A stretch of DNA of 64,000 nt. Source: Sequoia sempervirens (taxonomy: Eukaryota; Streptophyta; Pinopsida; Cupressales; Cupressaceae). Under the pieces are notes generated by a model. It worked only from the letters and a program-made list of their open reading frames with translations, was not told the DNA's origin and did no database searches. This document shows, piece by piece, positions 34,736-47,080 of this stretch. Location: assembly GCA_007258455.2 (NCBI GenBank), contig VDFB02373365.1, forward strand, positions 218,235,765 through 218,299,764, in the 5' to 3' direction. Position 1 is the first letter of the stretch. The number at the start of each line of letters is the position of its first letter. The position numbers and the translations under genes are program-made.

Positions 34736-35214
34736 TGTTGATATGTGGTGACTGATCATGCAAATACTATACACTCATAACGTATCCTTATTGGGGTTCA
34801 GGGCAGAGCTGCACCCGAAGTGGGGATTTGGGGGTGGAAACCCCTGATAGTGAGGGTTCAGGTGCAATAGCCCTCAAATATTTTTTTTTGTTAGCACGTC
34901 AAGGTTTTCTTGCTGACACGTTAAATGAAAAAATGACTTTCTAAAACCCTAATTTTGGAAGCTTCCAAAAAGCTTGTTATAAGTGGTTAGGATGCAAGTT
35001 GTGATGTGTGTAATTCACAAGATTGTAATGTATTTTACACTAGATAATAAAATCATTGGGTGGCTAAGTTTCTATGGATGTAGCCCATACTGAGTGAACC
35101 ATGTTAAATTTTTGGGTTGATCTCTTTTGTGTTACTCTTCATTGTTATTTTTGGGTTATTTAATCTACATATAATTGTTAATGTTTATTGCTCTAATCTG
35201 CCTGAATCCTAACA
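34736..35214 (+). repeat. 5' LTR of TNT1-like element
   Basis: It starts TGTTGATATGTGGTGACTG and ends ATCCTAACA. It contains GGGTTCAGGG-type G-rich repeats (34795-34870) that are also in the 3' LTR. The promoter is unclear; a TTATAA at 34978 is the best candidate. Confidence 0.85.
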
Positions 35215-35216
35215 AC

Positions 35217-35227
35217 TAAAATCAAAG
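35217..35227 (+). other. Decayed primer-binding site of TNT1-like element
   Basis: TAAAATCAAAG stands where TGGTATCAGAG is expected two bases after the LTR. Three of the four changes are G to A. Confidence 0.5.
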
Positions 35228-35270
35228 TTGCATGTATTTCAGTTGATTAACAAGAAACCTTTAGATTTGA

Positions 35271-35972
35271 GTGGGAGAAATGGAAGAAGTCAAATTCAAG
35301 GTTGAGAAGTTCAACGGTCAGAATTATCAATTATGGAAGATGCATATGGAAGATTATTTGTACCAAAAGGATCTATGGCAACCATTGCAAGGAAAAGCAA
35401 AGAAAGACGCTATAATGTTTAATGAAGAATGGGAGATTCTAGATAGAAAGGAACTGGGAACCATTTGGTTGTGCTTGGAACCATCTATAGAATTCAATAT
35501 AACAGAAGAAAATACAATAATGGATCTGATGGAACATTTTGCTAAATTATATTGAAAACCCTTAGCCCCAAATAAGACATTTCTCATGAAGTGTTTGTTT
35601 AATCTAAAAATGATTGAAGGTGGATATGTGATAGATCATTTAAATGAGTTTAATATGATTACCAGTTAGTTAACTTCTGTAAAAGTGAATTTTGATGAAG
35701 AGGTGAGGGCTCCCTCGGTTTTATGTTCTTTGCCAGAAAGCTAGAATAGATTGGTAATGGCTATAAGTAACTTGGTCTCTGGTTCAAATACATTGAAATT
35801 TGATGATGTTGTTGGTGTTATCCTTAGTGAGGAAATGCAATGGAAAAGCACAGGTGAGACTACAACATCGAGTAATGCTTTGACTGTAGAGAATGAGGGA
35901 AGAAAAAAAGAGAGGAAAAAGCCCAAAAAATCATGGGAAGTCACAAGGAAAGTCAAAGAATGGAAAATATAA
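35271..35972 (+). pseudogene. gag of TNT1-like element
   Basis: It starts near 35271-35280 (MEEVKFKVEKFNGQNYQLWK), continues with the Copia gag pattern (MHMEDYLYQKDLW, LGTIWLCLEPSIEF), and is in one frame to 35970 with stops near 35553, 35667 and 35740. A zinc knuckle is expected near 35985-36035, where the frame reads HYRNIGHFKKDYWS, so the Cys positions are lost. Confidence 0.8.
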
Positions 35973-36139
35973 ATCCAAATGAAAAATTGATTATTGGCAC
36001 TATAGAAATATAGGACACTTCAAGAAGGATTATTGGTCTCGAAAAGGAAAACAAGGAGATGGAAAACATAATGATAGTAAGGAAGCTAATGTTACAAGTA
36101 ATAAATTACAAGTTTCTTTAATTCTATGTTAAGATAATG

Positions 36140-37447
36140 TTAATAATTCTTGGGTAATAGATTCAGGGGCTTCATTTCATGCCACACCTCATAGGAAATA
36201 TTTTATAGATTATGTTCAAGGTGATTTTGGATAGGTATATTTGGGTGATGATGAACACTGTCAGATTATTGGAAAAGGAAAGATAAAAATCAAGTTGTGG
36301 AATGGAAATGAATGGTTGCTATATGAGGTAAGGAATGCTCCAAATTTGAGAAGGAATTTAATTTTTTCAGAACAACTAGGTAGTGAAGGTTGCATAGTTA
36401 CCTTTAGAGAAAAAGTCTGGAAGGTCACTAAAGGTGCATTAGTAGAAGCTAAAGGTGAAAAGGTAGGCACATTGTATTTGTGTACTAGCAATACTTATTC
36501 TACCTTAGCTACTATAGAAGCAGTTGCTACTAAGACAATTAGAGCACTTGCTGTGGGGACAAAAAAAAAATTGTTGTACCATAGACATGGGTACATGAGT
36601 GAGAAAGAGATGTAGATATTTCACTCCAAAAAATTTCTACTAGTTCTGAAGTAGATTGACTTGGAGTTCTATGAAAATTGTGTTTATGGAAAACAAAAGA
36701 GTCTGATTTCTCAAATTTGGGAAAGAGAAGAAGAGTGATAAATTAGAGCTTGTGCATTTAGATGTATGGGGATCCGCTCAAGTATCTTCTCTTGGTGTCT
36801 CTTGCTATTATGTTACTTTTATTGATGATGCAACTAGGAAAACATGGGTGTATTTTCTAAAACAAAAATCAAAAGTATTTGAAACTTTTAAAAATTGGAA
36901 AGCTTTGGTTGAGAATGAGACAAGAAAAAGGTTGAAGTGTCTCAGATCTGATAATGGGGGTGAGTATTGCAACAAACAATTTGAAAATTACTATTCATAC
37001 AATGGAATTCATAGGAAAAAAATGGTTCCTAGAACCCCACAAGAAAATGGTGTGTCTGAGAGGATGAATAGAACCATTATGTAGTGTGCAAGAAGAATGA
37101 GATTGCATGTTGGACTATCCTTACAATTTTGGGCAGTTGTTGTACATACTACTATTTATCTAATCAATAGGGGACCTTCAAATCCTTTGGATGGTGACAT
37201 TCTAGAGGAGGCATGGATGGGAAAAAAGGTAAACTATTCATTTCTGAAAACCTTTGGTTGTGAAGCTTTTTTCCATGTTGATATTAAAAACATAACCAAG
37301 CTTGAGGCTAAGTCTAAAAAATGTACCTTCATTGGATATGGAGTAGATAAATTTGGTTATCAGTTATGGGATTATGAAAATCATAAAATCATTAAGAGCA
37401 GAGATGTTATGTTCAATGAGAAGGTCATGTATAAGGATCAGTTGTAG
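36140..37447 (+). pseudogene. Protease and integrase of TNT1-like element
   Basis: Protease: SWVIDSGASFHATPHRKYF at about 36148-36205, with the D-S-G triad intact. GAG-pre-integrase: LLYHRHGYMSEKEM at about 36570-36615. Integrase core: HLDVWGSAQ Asp at about 36755, CLRSDNGGEYC Asp at about 36950, and PQENGVSERMN Glu at about 37060, so all three acidic residues remain. The C-terminal FLKTFGCEAFFHVD and CTFIGYGVDKFGYQLWD are typical. Frames differ between protease and integrase, and TAG at 37082 interrupts the core. Confidence 0.85.
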
Positions 37448-39135
37448 GAAAAGAAGCATGAACATGCCAAAAAGGAATATGTGGTTCTGGATGATATTAC
37501 ATAAAATAAAATTTCAGTGGTACCTGATGCTCAACAACAAGTTATGCCACAGACTCCTACAAGTGTTAGACATTCTAGAAGGATAACTAGACCTATTGAA
37601 AGATTCTCTCCACCATTATATTCTATATTATTAACTGATTCTGGTGAACCCAAAGGTTATGAAAAAGAAATGCAGGTAGATACCAAAAAGTAATGGGAGC
37701 TAGGCATGAAAGAGGAAATGGATTCCTTGTTGTAGAATTAGACTTGGGACATAGTCCAATTACGTGTAGGTAAAAGAGCACTGCCAAATAAATGAGTTTA
37801 TAGGTTGAAGGAAGAAGATGGATGCAAGAAAAGATAAAGGCCAGAATCATGGTAAAAGGTTTTGCATGGAAAAAAGGTATATATTTTGATGAAATATTTT
37901 CTCTGGTTGTAATGATGGTTTATATTAGAATTATTCTAAGTCTTGTGGTTGTGGAAGACTTGCATCTTGAACAATTAGATGTTAAAATATCATTTCTCCA
38001 TGGGGATTTGGAAGAGGAAATATATATGCAACAACCACAAGGAAATGAGTTCAAGGGTAAGGAGGAATTTCTGTGTAGGTTAAAGAAGAGTTTGTATGAC
38101 ATGAAGCAAGCACCTCAACAATGATATTTAAAATTTGATAGTTTTATGGCAGAACCACGTTACAAAAAATTTCATTTTGATTATTGTTTGTTTTAGGAAA
38201 TTAGATAATGGAAGCTATATTATCCTATTGCTTTATGTTGATGGCATGATTTTTGTTAGTCTAACATGCAACATATTATTTAACTCAAGTAGAAATTAGA
38301 AAATTCATTTGATATGAAGGATTTCAGTGCAACAAAACAAATCCTTCGTATGAGGATCACATGGGATAGAAAAAATAGAAAATTATTTTTGTCTCAAAGT
38401 GAGTATGTAGAGAAGGTGTTGAAAAGGTTTAACATGCAAGCTGCAAAAGCAGTTAGTACACCTTTTCCTAGTCATTTTAAGTTGACTAAAGAGATGTGCA
38501 CAAAGACACTAGAGGAAGAAGAAAAATTTCTAAGATATCATATGCATCAATAGTTGGTAGTTTGATGTATGAAATGGTATGCAAAAGACCAGATATTGCA
38601 CATGCAGGGGAGTTGTGAGCAGATATGTGAGTAATCTGAGAATGGAACATTGGAATGCAATAAAATGGATTCTCTGATATTTGAGAGGTACTACTTTAAA
38701 GACTATGTTTTGCAGGAACAAATTTTTCTCTAAAAGGATATGTTAACTCTAATCTAGTGGGTGATATTGATATCAGGAGTAGTAAAGGGTATTTTTTTAC
38801 TATAGGAGGTACTACAGTCAGTTGGAACTACAAAAGGTTGTTGTGATTTCAACCACTAAAGCTAAGTATGTTGTTGCTATAGAAGCCAACAAGGAGATGA
38901 TTTGGTTACAAAATTTTCTAGAGGAATTAGGACAACAACAAGAAGATAGCCCTTTGTACACTGATAGTTAGAGGTCCATTCATCTTGCTAAGAACTCAAC
39001 TCTAAATTCAAAAACTAAGCACATAAAACTCATAAACCACTTCATCCTATCAGTTTTGTAGGATGGGAAGTTAAAGTTAGAGAAAATTCACACAAGTGAG
39101 AATCCTGTAGATATGTTCACAAAGGTGGTTACATA
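37448..39135 (+). pseudogene. RT-RNase H of TNT1-like element
   Basis: Fragments in order: WELGMKEEMDSLL, LPNK*VYRLKEEDG, the palm LEQLDVKISFLHGDLEEEIY (37970-38030), LKKSLYDMKQAPQQ, the catalytic box YVDG (about 38235-38250), LFLSQSEYVEKVLKRFNM (38380), and RNase H pieces to about 39135 (KMIWLQ-like, DS*RSIHLAKNS, KLEKIHTSEN). There are more than ten stops and several frameshifts. The fourth residue of the YVDD box is Gly. Confidence 0.8.
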
Positions 39136-39298
39136 GGAGAAACCGATTTCCTCATCAGTTTCCATTGGCCTTCATGACTGATAATGGTGGATATAAGAAA
39201 CCAACCAGACCTATAATCCAGTGCAAGCTACAAGTGTAGCAGTGTTGTCCAGGATCAGTCTCCAAGTGGGAGATTGTTTGGTTTGGAGATTGATTAGT

Positions 39299-39313
39299 CT
39301 CCAAGTGGGAGAT
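39299..39313 (+). other. Polypurine tract of TNT1-like element
   Basis: CCAAGTGGGAGAT directly before TGTTGATATG. A near copy of the segment CTCCAAGTGGGAGATTG also occurs 40-50 bases upstream (39260-39280), a local duplication of the tract. Confidence 0.8.
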
Positions 39314-39819
39314 TGTTGATATGTGGTGACTGATCATGCAAATACTATACACTCATAATGTATCCTTGTCGGGATTTAGGGCTAGGCTAGGCCCCGAGTA
39401 GGGGTTCGGGGATTGTAACCCTCGATAGCGAGGGTTCGGGGGTGGCAACCCCTGATATCAGGGTTTAGGGGTAAAACCCCCAATTTTTTTTCATTAACAT
39501 ATCAAGGTTTTCTCGCTAACATGTCAAATGGAAAAATGACTTTGTAAAACCCTAATTTTGGAAGCTTCAAAAAATATTGTTATAAGCAGCTAGTATGTAA
39601 GTTGTAGTGTGTGTAATTCATGATATTGTAATCTATTTTGCACTAGATAGTAAAATCATTGGGTGGCTAAGTTTCTGTGGATGTATCCCATATTGGGTGA
39701 ACCACGTTAAATTTATTTGTTGATCTCTTTTGTTTTATTCTTCATTGTTATTTATAGGTTATTTAATTTGCATGTAATTATTAATGTTTATTGCTTTGAT
39801 CTGCTTGAATCCTAAAACA
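39314..39819 (+). repeat. 3' LTR of TNT1-like element
   Basis: Starts TGTTGATATGTGGTGACTG and ends ATCCTAAAACA. It has one more GGGTTCGGGG-type repeat than the 5' LTR, which explains part of the length difference. Confidence 0.85.
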
Positions 39820-39910
39820 CTAAACATTTCATTCTTGAGCATATTAAGAATTGTTACCCTCTTCTTCTAGATCACCATTATCAATGCACTTTGAAGCTTT
39901 TGCAACAACA

Positions 39911-42176
39911 TGTTGGCATATTGTTGTCATTGATGTCAAAAGGGGATCAGGTGTGAGATTGAACTAATTCTACATGAAGGGGAGCTAACATTAATGTCAA
40001 AATGTTTTCATTGATGTTTGAGGAAGATATTTTATTGTGAACCTAGAAGATGGAGTGATGGCTACAAATGTTGCTAAATTCCTTCAGCACTTTAAAGCAA
40101 AATTTGATCTTAGATTTGACATGTTTTTTCTAAGAGCAACTTAGAGATGTGTTTTTTAGGGCCAAAGGTTGAAGGATATGCTCAGAAAAGGATTACTTGT
40201 GCTCTCAACTAGAATTAGGGTTTTCTAGTTAAACCTTAGGTATATATAGTCATGGCATCAAAATAGCGTTTCTAATTTGATGGTGACTTGTGTTTGATGG
40301 TTGTAGGTAGCTTAAGTGATAACTTAAGCATATTACATCATGCAGGGAACCAACCCCTTCACCTAGCAATTACTGACAACTGAGTAGATATTTTTTGCAT
40401 TTAAATTTTCCTAAGTCTCGTGAAAATATTTCCTTTTGATGGGATCAACAGTGTTGGTTGAGATGATAAGAACTAACGATATCTCCACCAGCCCATTGTG
40501 TTAGTTGTGGGTCTTGACTAAATCTCAAGGGGAAGCGAGGATTAGTGGTAAGTAATCTATAGTGGACAAAGTATAATCAGTGATGATGATAGTGGGACCT
40601 ACTGCGACAAACGATAAAATTGATAAGATATGTTGTCATCATGAATAGGTGGCAGAACGAGGTTGATCAATGACCATGATCAAGCCAAAGTAGATGATCC
40701 AATGGTGCCCCCTAGCCCATAACATATGTGGTGGGACTCATTCATATCTTCCTGGGAAACAAGGAATAGTGTAGATCAAATGAAGTTGATCGAATGATGC
40801 ATGTTGATGATAGATAGAACCTTGATGGGACCTACAACACATCACATCATTGCTTCACATCAATGTTGTAAAGTGAAGTAGTTGGGAAATAAGCAATCGA
40901 GACACATGGCGCATTCCTGCCAACCCACGATGATCTTGTGGGCCCATTGTCAACACCTATGGGATAATGACGGATGACAAAGATTAATCTAGAGCTAATC
41001 CAATGGTTATTACTACATAAAGGAAATGTATGTGAATGTTTGTAAAGGACATGATCAATAGAGGAGATTTAAATGACCACCTATTAGATGCTCATGATTT
41101 GAATTTGTGATAATGAATGAAAAAAATAGGATCATGGCGCGAAGCTAGGAGATCGATGGCCTAGAATTGAACGAGGTGATCACAAATGGCTAATTGTGTG
41201 TAAACAAGGTTTCGCTTGCAAATTGACCTAGAGATGAAAATTAATTGGGCTACTTTCTTGAAAGACAAGTGTAATATGATTGGATGCACAAAAAAATGGT
41301 ACAAATGGCCATAGAGACAAAAATCAAGATCAGATCGTACGATCAAAAGAGAGCATTAACTACATATCTTATCTTAGGGTTTGATATGGTCGAAAAGAAG
41401 GAAAATTCTCTACACTAGGAATTAAGTTTGTGTGGCTTTGTGCAACTAGAGGAAAGTGAAGAAGATATCCACCCTAACATAACATCTAATCATAGTAGAA
41501 TATCCCAAGGAAATTATGATTATTGTGCACTACATAAAAAAAATGTGAAGTGTGTCTATGTAGAGATAAGAGAGAGTAGAGAAGAGTGGTTCTGAGCTTC
41601 TGAATCAATATATACAAAAATAGAAAAGGAATGTTGTAGAATAGTACAATGGTGCATTGAAGAGGAAAAATAATTTGCTAAAGAAGGAGAGGAATAGAGA
41701 TGAAGTAGTGGGGTGCAAAGAAATGGACATAGTTGTTGTAACAACAATAGATAGTTGAAAAGTTATAGTGTATGACGTAACATTGATTAGATTTTCTTAG
41801 GAACAAATTATAATCATCTTATATGTTGTAAATCTAATTGGTTGGTGCCATAAGATAACTGAGTTGGTACTCAGTTCAGGGGATAATTGTCTCCTTAGGG
41901 TTGGTTCCCTTAAAAGCTATAATAAAGGATTTGTTGTGGCTTGATTAGGATAGTAGCTCCTAGTAGCATTTTCTCACCAAGGTTTTTCCCATCTTGGGTT
42001 TTCCATGTACATATGTTGTAATGTATTGATCTTTAATGTGCATGTGGTTGTCATATCTTTAAGTTTTAATTTGCACATCTAGTTTTAAAGTGTTGCAGTT
42101 TCTCTTTAGAAAAGAAGGCTAAAATTTTAGAATCTACTAATTCACACCCCTCTTAGTAGATTATTGTGTTCCAACA
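39911..42176 (+). repeat. 5' LTR of S2
   Basis: 2266 bp, TGTTGGCATATTG...GTGTTCCAACA with TGTTGG/CCAACA inverted ends. TATATATAG at 40241-40249 is the promoter candidate and corresponds to TATATACAG at 62412-62420. Short ORFs inside it are not genes. Confidence 0.9.
40241..40249 (+). promoter_or_regulatory. TATA box in S2 5' LTR
   Basis: TATATATAG precedes TCATGGCATCA, conserved in the 3' LTR with one change. Confidence 0.5.
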
Positions 42177-42178
42177 AT

Positions 42179-42190
42179 TGGTATCACAAC
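42179..42190 (+). other. Primer-binding site of S2
   Basis: TGGTATCACAAC two bases after the LTR: initiator-Met type with changes in the last four bases. Confidence 0.75.
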
Positions 42191-42250
42191 ACTAGGTTCT
42201 CTAGGAGAAGCTTAATCAGCTTGGGTAGATCCTTGAATTTGTGAACACAA

Positions 42251-44240
42251 ATGACCAATCAAGAAAGCTCTTCTTCAACCAAGCCACCTAAGTTTGATGG
42301 AACATATTATGCCTATTGGAGCTCATTAATGAAAGGATATTTGGGATCTTTAGGTTTTTCCATTTGGATGTCAGTGGTAACTAGATACACACCACCTACC
42401 ACACCTCCTAGTAATGTTGCAACTAAAAACAACTTTGAGAACCATGAAAAAGCATGGTTCGTTGTCATGAATAGTCTATGTAGGTACGTGCACAACAAAG
42501 TTATGTATTGTAAGAATGCACAAGATGTATGGGATACATTAAAGAATTTTTATGAAGGAGACAACAAAGTTAAACTCACAAAGCTTCAAATACATAAAGC
42601 TAGATTTCAAGGTCTAAGAATATCATAAGAAGAAAAGATTGTAGACTATCTTTTGAGAGTCAATGATATTGTGAACTCTATCAAAGGATATGGAGAAGAT
42701 TTGAAAGAGGGTGTATTTGTATTGAAAGTACTTAGATCAATGACATACAAGTATGACTCTAAGATCTTAGCTATAGAAGAAGGAAGAGAAATAGAAAAAC
42801 TAACACTGAATGAACTACATGGTATATTCATAGCCTACAAGATGAGGATGAGAGATAAAGAACCATCCAGGAAAGAAGATGCTTTTAAGATAGTTAACAA
42901 GGAGAAGGATGCACCACCCAAGAAAGACAAGGAAAAGAAAATCCCATCTGAGGATGATGAGACTGATGAAGAAGAGGCAAACATCATTAGGAGACTAAGA
43001 AGAGGATCCAAAAAATAAAAAGGTAAGCTTCCCTTCAGATTCTTTGAGTGTGGTAAAGTAGGTCATTTTTCTTCTAAATGTCCTTACAATAAGAAAGGAA
43101 ACTATAAACAAGAGGTAGATGATAAATGAAGAAACCCCACTACCCTAAGAGAAGAATTTTTTAGAAGAAAAAAAAAAGAATATATATCCAAGAAGATAGT
43201 GATCCATCGAACTATAATAGCTCAGATGATGAAAAAAATTGTGTCTTTGTTGCTAGAAACAATGAGTTTCTCTTCATGGAAAAAGAGTCTAAGGAGAAGA
43301 AAAATGAAAAGGCCGAAGATCCTCTTGAAGAGGGTGAAGAAGGAGTAGCTGACCTTGAAGGAGAACTCATTTGTGCCCTAAATGAGACTGATGATCTTAG
43401 AGATGAGATTGAGAAGTTGAAAAATGAGAATAGGAAATAGAAGAAACTTGCACAAAAAGAGTCTAAAAAACTAAGGAACTAGAAGAATTTACCTAGAATG
43501 TGGTAGATTTAAAGTTGAAACTAGAAGAATCCAAGAGAGCAGGAGACATAACTCAATCCAAGCTATTGTTTGAAGTTGACAGATGCATGAAGCTTGGGGA
43601 AGAAATTGTTGCTCTAAGGAGGGATTTGGACAAGGAAAATGAAAAAAATGGAGAAAGGACTTAAACTAAAAAGTGGGTCAAACATTTTAGATGAATTATT
43701 AAGCACCCAAAAGCCCATAAACAAAGAAAAATCAGGCCTAGGTTTGGAGAAAGGAAAAGCTCATTTGTTGATGTTTCTACAAAGCTATTTAAAATATTTA
43801 GAGTAGAAGAAAAGTCTAAATCTCTCAAGGAGAGTAACAAAAAAGGAAGTGACTGCAATGGGAAATTTGAAGAGCCAAAGAAAACCAAAGAAGAAAAGAA
43901 GGATAACCAATAAGATCTTGCGCATAAGAAGAAAAAATAAAACTTCCAAAGGACTGATGGTGATGGATTCACTAAGGTGAGAGATAAAAAAATGTTGATG
44001 CATAGAAGACCTCCTCATCTTGCATAGAATACTATGACTAGGTATTGTACATATTTCTATGAATATTGCTATTCATGTAATCAATTTGGTCATAGGGATA
44101 GAGAATGTAGAATTATTCCTAAAAAGAGTGCAAAATTTGAAAGTAGAAATTTTATTTGCTCCTTTACTTGATACAAATATAGTTTTCTATAACTGTAATA
44201 ACTCTGGTCATATAGCAAAAAATTGTAGAAAATAGTTTAC
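42251..44240 (+). pseudogene. gag of S2 with UBN2 domain, coiled coil and three zinc knuckles
   Basis: The ORF starts at ATG 42251 (MTNQESSSSTKPPKFDGTYY). The UBN2-type capsid region follows (YWSSLMKGYLGS, DVWDTLKNFYEGDNKVKLTK, VNDIVNSIKGYGEDLKEG) with a stop at 42626. An acidic linker ends at 43018. Knuckle 1 (43040-43081) has Phe in place of the first Cys. A Glu/Lys-rich, coiled-coil-like stretch (43240-43660) and a basic stretch (43700-43990) follow with many stops. Knuckle 2 (44067-44108, CYSCNQFGHRDREC) is intact. Knuckle 3 (44186-44227) again has Phe for the first Cys. Such a long gag tail is typical of Sireviruses. Confidence 0.85.
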
Positions 44241-44329
44241 AAAATCAAATGTTAAGAATGATAAAAAGAAAGTCCCACCTCCTAAGACAAACAAAGAATT
44301 AGATAAAAAGGAGGATATTATGGAAAGGA

Positions 44330-44720
44330 CATAAAACAAAACTAAGAAAGTGTGGAAAGAAAAGGGAGAAAGATCCACACAATCAATAATTACACAAACA
44401 AATATGCTTGCCAAAAAGAAAAATCTATGGGTGATAGAGAGTGGCTGCTCCAAACACATGACTAGAGATAAGAGCAAGTTCATCAAACTCAAGAAATGTA
44501 ATGAACTATGAGTATTGGTGATAACACCAAAATATGTGGTAAGGGAATCTTAAGACTAGATGGTAAAATCCCTACAAAGGATGTCTTGTATGTTAAAGGT
44601 TTGAAGCACAATTTGTTAAGTATGAGCCAAATGTGTGAAAATGACTATAAAGTCACATTTGATTCAAAAGGTTTCAAAATAAAAAAGAATGGAAATATAT
44701 TTTCAATCTTATTGAAATGA
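44330..44720 (+). pseudogene. Protease of S2
   Basis: LWVIESGCSKHMTRDKSKF at about 44425-44482. The catalytic Asp of the D-S-G triad is Glu (GAG at 44437-44439), which should abolish activity. The segment GILRLDGKIPTKDVLYVKGL and KHNLLSMSQMCENDY continue in another frame to 44720. Confidence 0.85.
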
Positions 44721-45786
44721 AAGGTCAAAGAATCTTGATAGTACAAGCCAATGAAAGTTGGTTATGGCATAGAAGATTAGGCCATAAATTTTTTGACAAT
44801 TTGGTAAAAGTGAGTTCAAGAGGTCTGGTTAGACACATGCTTAAAGTAACCAAGCCTATGAATGTCATATGCAAAGAGTTCCAATAGGGAAAGCAAAGAA
44901 AGGTTAGTTTTACAAGTAAAGAGTATTCAACTACAAAGCCTTTGTACAATTGGTTCATACTAATTTATGTGGACCCACAAGAACAAGAGGATTGAAAGGA
45001 GAAATATAATTTATGCTGATAATTGATGACTACACCAGAATGACATGGGTGACATTTCTAAGGGAAAAATCACAAGAATTTGAGAGATTTAAGATATTCA
45101 GGAAGAGGGTTGAGAAAGAGATAGGTAGAAAGATCAAATGCTTAAGGTTAGATAGAGGAGGAGAATTCACATCATGTGAATTTGTTGATTATTGCGAGGC
45201 ACATGGAATCAAGAGACAACACTCAACACCAAGAACTCCACAACAAAATGGAGTGGTAGAAAAGAAGAATAGAGTTGTGCAATACATGGATAGAACAATG
45301 CTAAAAGAGGTCAAATTAAATCATACGTTCTGGAGAGAAACAATACACACTGTAGTATACATTCTGAATAGAGTCTAAATCAAAGTACATATTGATAGTA
45401 CTCCATCTGAATTGTGGTATGGTAGACCTAAATCTATGAAATACTTTAATCTATTTGGCAATAAATTCTACACCAAAAGAGAAGATGAAAACTTAGGGAA
45501 ATTTGAATCAAAAAGTGATGAAGGAATATTTTTAGGATATTACACTCAAAGTAAAGCATATAAATTCTATAACAAAAGGCTAGACAATATTATGGAAAGC
45601 ATCAATGTAAAGATTGATGAAAGTATTAAACACATCAAATCTAATCAAGACAATTTTGATGATGAGTTAGATTATGAATACAATGTGGTAAATGATGAAG
45701 AAGAATCTAAGGAAGTAGATGTTGAGAAGGCCCCTACAAAGTATGTTAAAAAAGATCATCCAACAGATCAGATAATTGGGGATAAA
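44721..45786 (+). pseudogene. Integrase of S2, cut at its C-terminal side by T4
   Basis: GAG-pre-integrase WLWHRRLGH-like segment near 44760-44790. Core: HTNLCGP with Asn (44962-44964) in place of the first catalytic Asp, CLRLDRGGEF Asp near 45150, and QQNGVVEKKN Glu near 45260. The C-terminal part (SMKYFNLFGNKFYTKRED, GIFLGYYTQSKAYKFYN) runs to 45786 with one stop near 45376. The frame then reads into the T4 LTR. Confidence 0.85.
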
Positions 45787-47057
45787 TGTGAACCAATATC
45801 TGATACCTCCAATAACACATTAATAAGATAAAATGCTAGTTAGAATAGAGATTCCTCAAGAAATCCATTTTAATGTGAGAGAAAAGGAATGAAATGAAGA
45901 ACACAACACACTTAAAACAAAGATATCAAATCCTATTCTAAAACAAAGCAAACTCTTAATCTCTTGAGGGAGTTGGTTCCAATTTGATGTGAAAATTGGC
46001 CCTTTCCCAACTCCAATGATGCGATGAAGATGATTGATGATGAAGAGTGATCCACTTTATGAAGACCTCCAATGTGCTCCAAGATAAAAATCTGCATAAC
46101 CTAGCTAAGATTGGATGAAATTAGATGAAAATTGCTATGAATTTAAGTATAGTAAGTTTACTCAAATTGTGGATGATAAAATGAGGAATGAAACCTATTA
46201 TTTATAGAATATCAAGTTGAATAGATGTCCAAAATGGAGCAATGTGGCACTAAGAATAACAAATGGCAAGGTGCCACTTGTCAACATGTGAATGGATGAA
46301 GGATGTGCAATTTTTGAAGAATGTGTCAATAAATGCATATATTTGAAATTTGAAATTGTTGAAATGACATGTAAGAGGGAAAGAAGGTGCATTGAATGCC
46401 ACTTGGATCAAGGAAAAATGACTTTTTAGGTGGAGTAAATGCCTTGTTGGAAGGAGAAAGTACACTTGAATTTTGAATTCAAATTTGAGGAATATTCCTT
46501 TATTATTCCTTTTGAGAGAAAATAGAGATTTAATAAATGAATTAAATCTATTTTCATGTGCAAGTTGAAAAAGCTAGAGGATGGGACATGAGAAGAGATT
46601 AAATTAATCAAGGTTAATTCATTTAATGAGAGGTCAAAATGATGTGACATATTGATTTATATTTATGGATTGATTTAAATCAAATATGAGAATAATATGA
46701 TTTCAAGATTAATTAAATAAAGATTTTTGTTTTATTTAACCAAGTAGATGAAGTTAGATTAAACTAAATAAGGTTTTAATTTATTTAATTTAATAGATGG
46801 ACTTTAAAGATTTAATCAAATAAAATTGATTATTTAATTAAATAGGGATAATTAGATCAGACTGACTGATTTAATTAGCAAGAAAGAATGACTTAATTAG
46901 ATAAATGATTTATTTAATTAAGAGAGGAGAATTGATGAATTCAAACAAATAAAGGTATTCAATTAAATGGTTAGACTGAGGGATGATTTAGGATGAAATG
47001 GTGTTAGTGGTCAGGACTAGATGTGCAATTTCAATGAATACATTTTCTATGTCTACA
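45787..47057 (-). repeat. 3' LTR of T4
   Basis: 1271 bp. Minus strand TGTAGACATAGAAAATGTATTC...GATATTGGTTCACA. TATAAATA on the minus strand at 46199-46206. A/T palindromic blocks at 46650-46960. It matches 58974-60258 over its length with scattered changes. Confidence 0.9.
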
Positions 47058-47080
47058 TATTTCTCCTCTTTGAAGCAGTA
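47058..47080 (-). other. Polypurine tract of T4
   Basis: The minus strand reads CAAAGAGGAGAAATA directly before TGTAGACA. The same context outside the right LTR reads GAAAGAGGGGCAAAA. Confidence 0.75.

Larger units (their letters stand above)
34736..39819 (+). mobile_element. TNT1-like Copia element, plus strand, degenerate
   Basis: About 5.08 kb with LTRs of about 480-506 bp and gag, protease, integrase, RT and RNase H in Copia order. The protein resembles the Tork/TNT1-94 type seen in many plants (CHB-like GAG start, HATPHRKYF protease, KKLLYHRHGYMSEKEM). Many stops and several frameshifts. No clean target duplication is visible: CATTG precedes it and CTAAACATTT follows. Confidence 0.85.

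Noticed and set aside
39820..39910. Continuation of the T3 LTR beyond the TNT1-like insertion
   Set aside because: Plausible by position, but no clear target duplication and no second LTR copy to compare, so not called.
43661..44018. Minus-strand hydrophobic ORFs with FFFL runs, looking like membrane proteins
   Set aside because: Antisense of the Lys/Glu-rich gag tail of S2.
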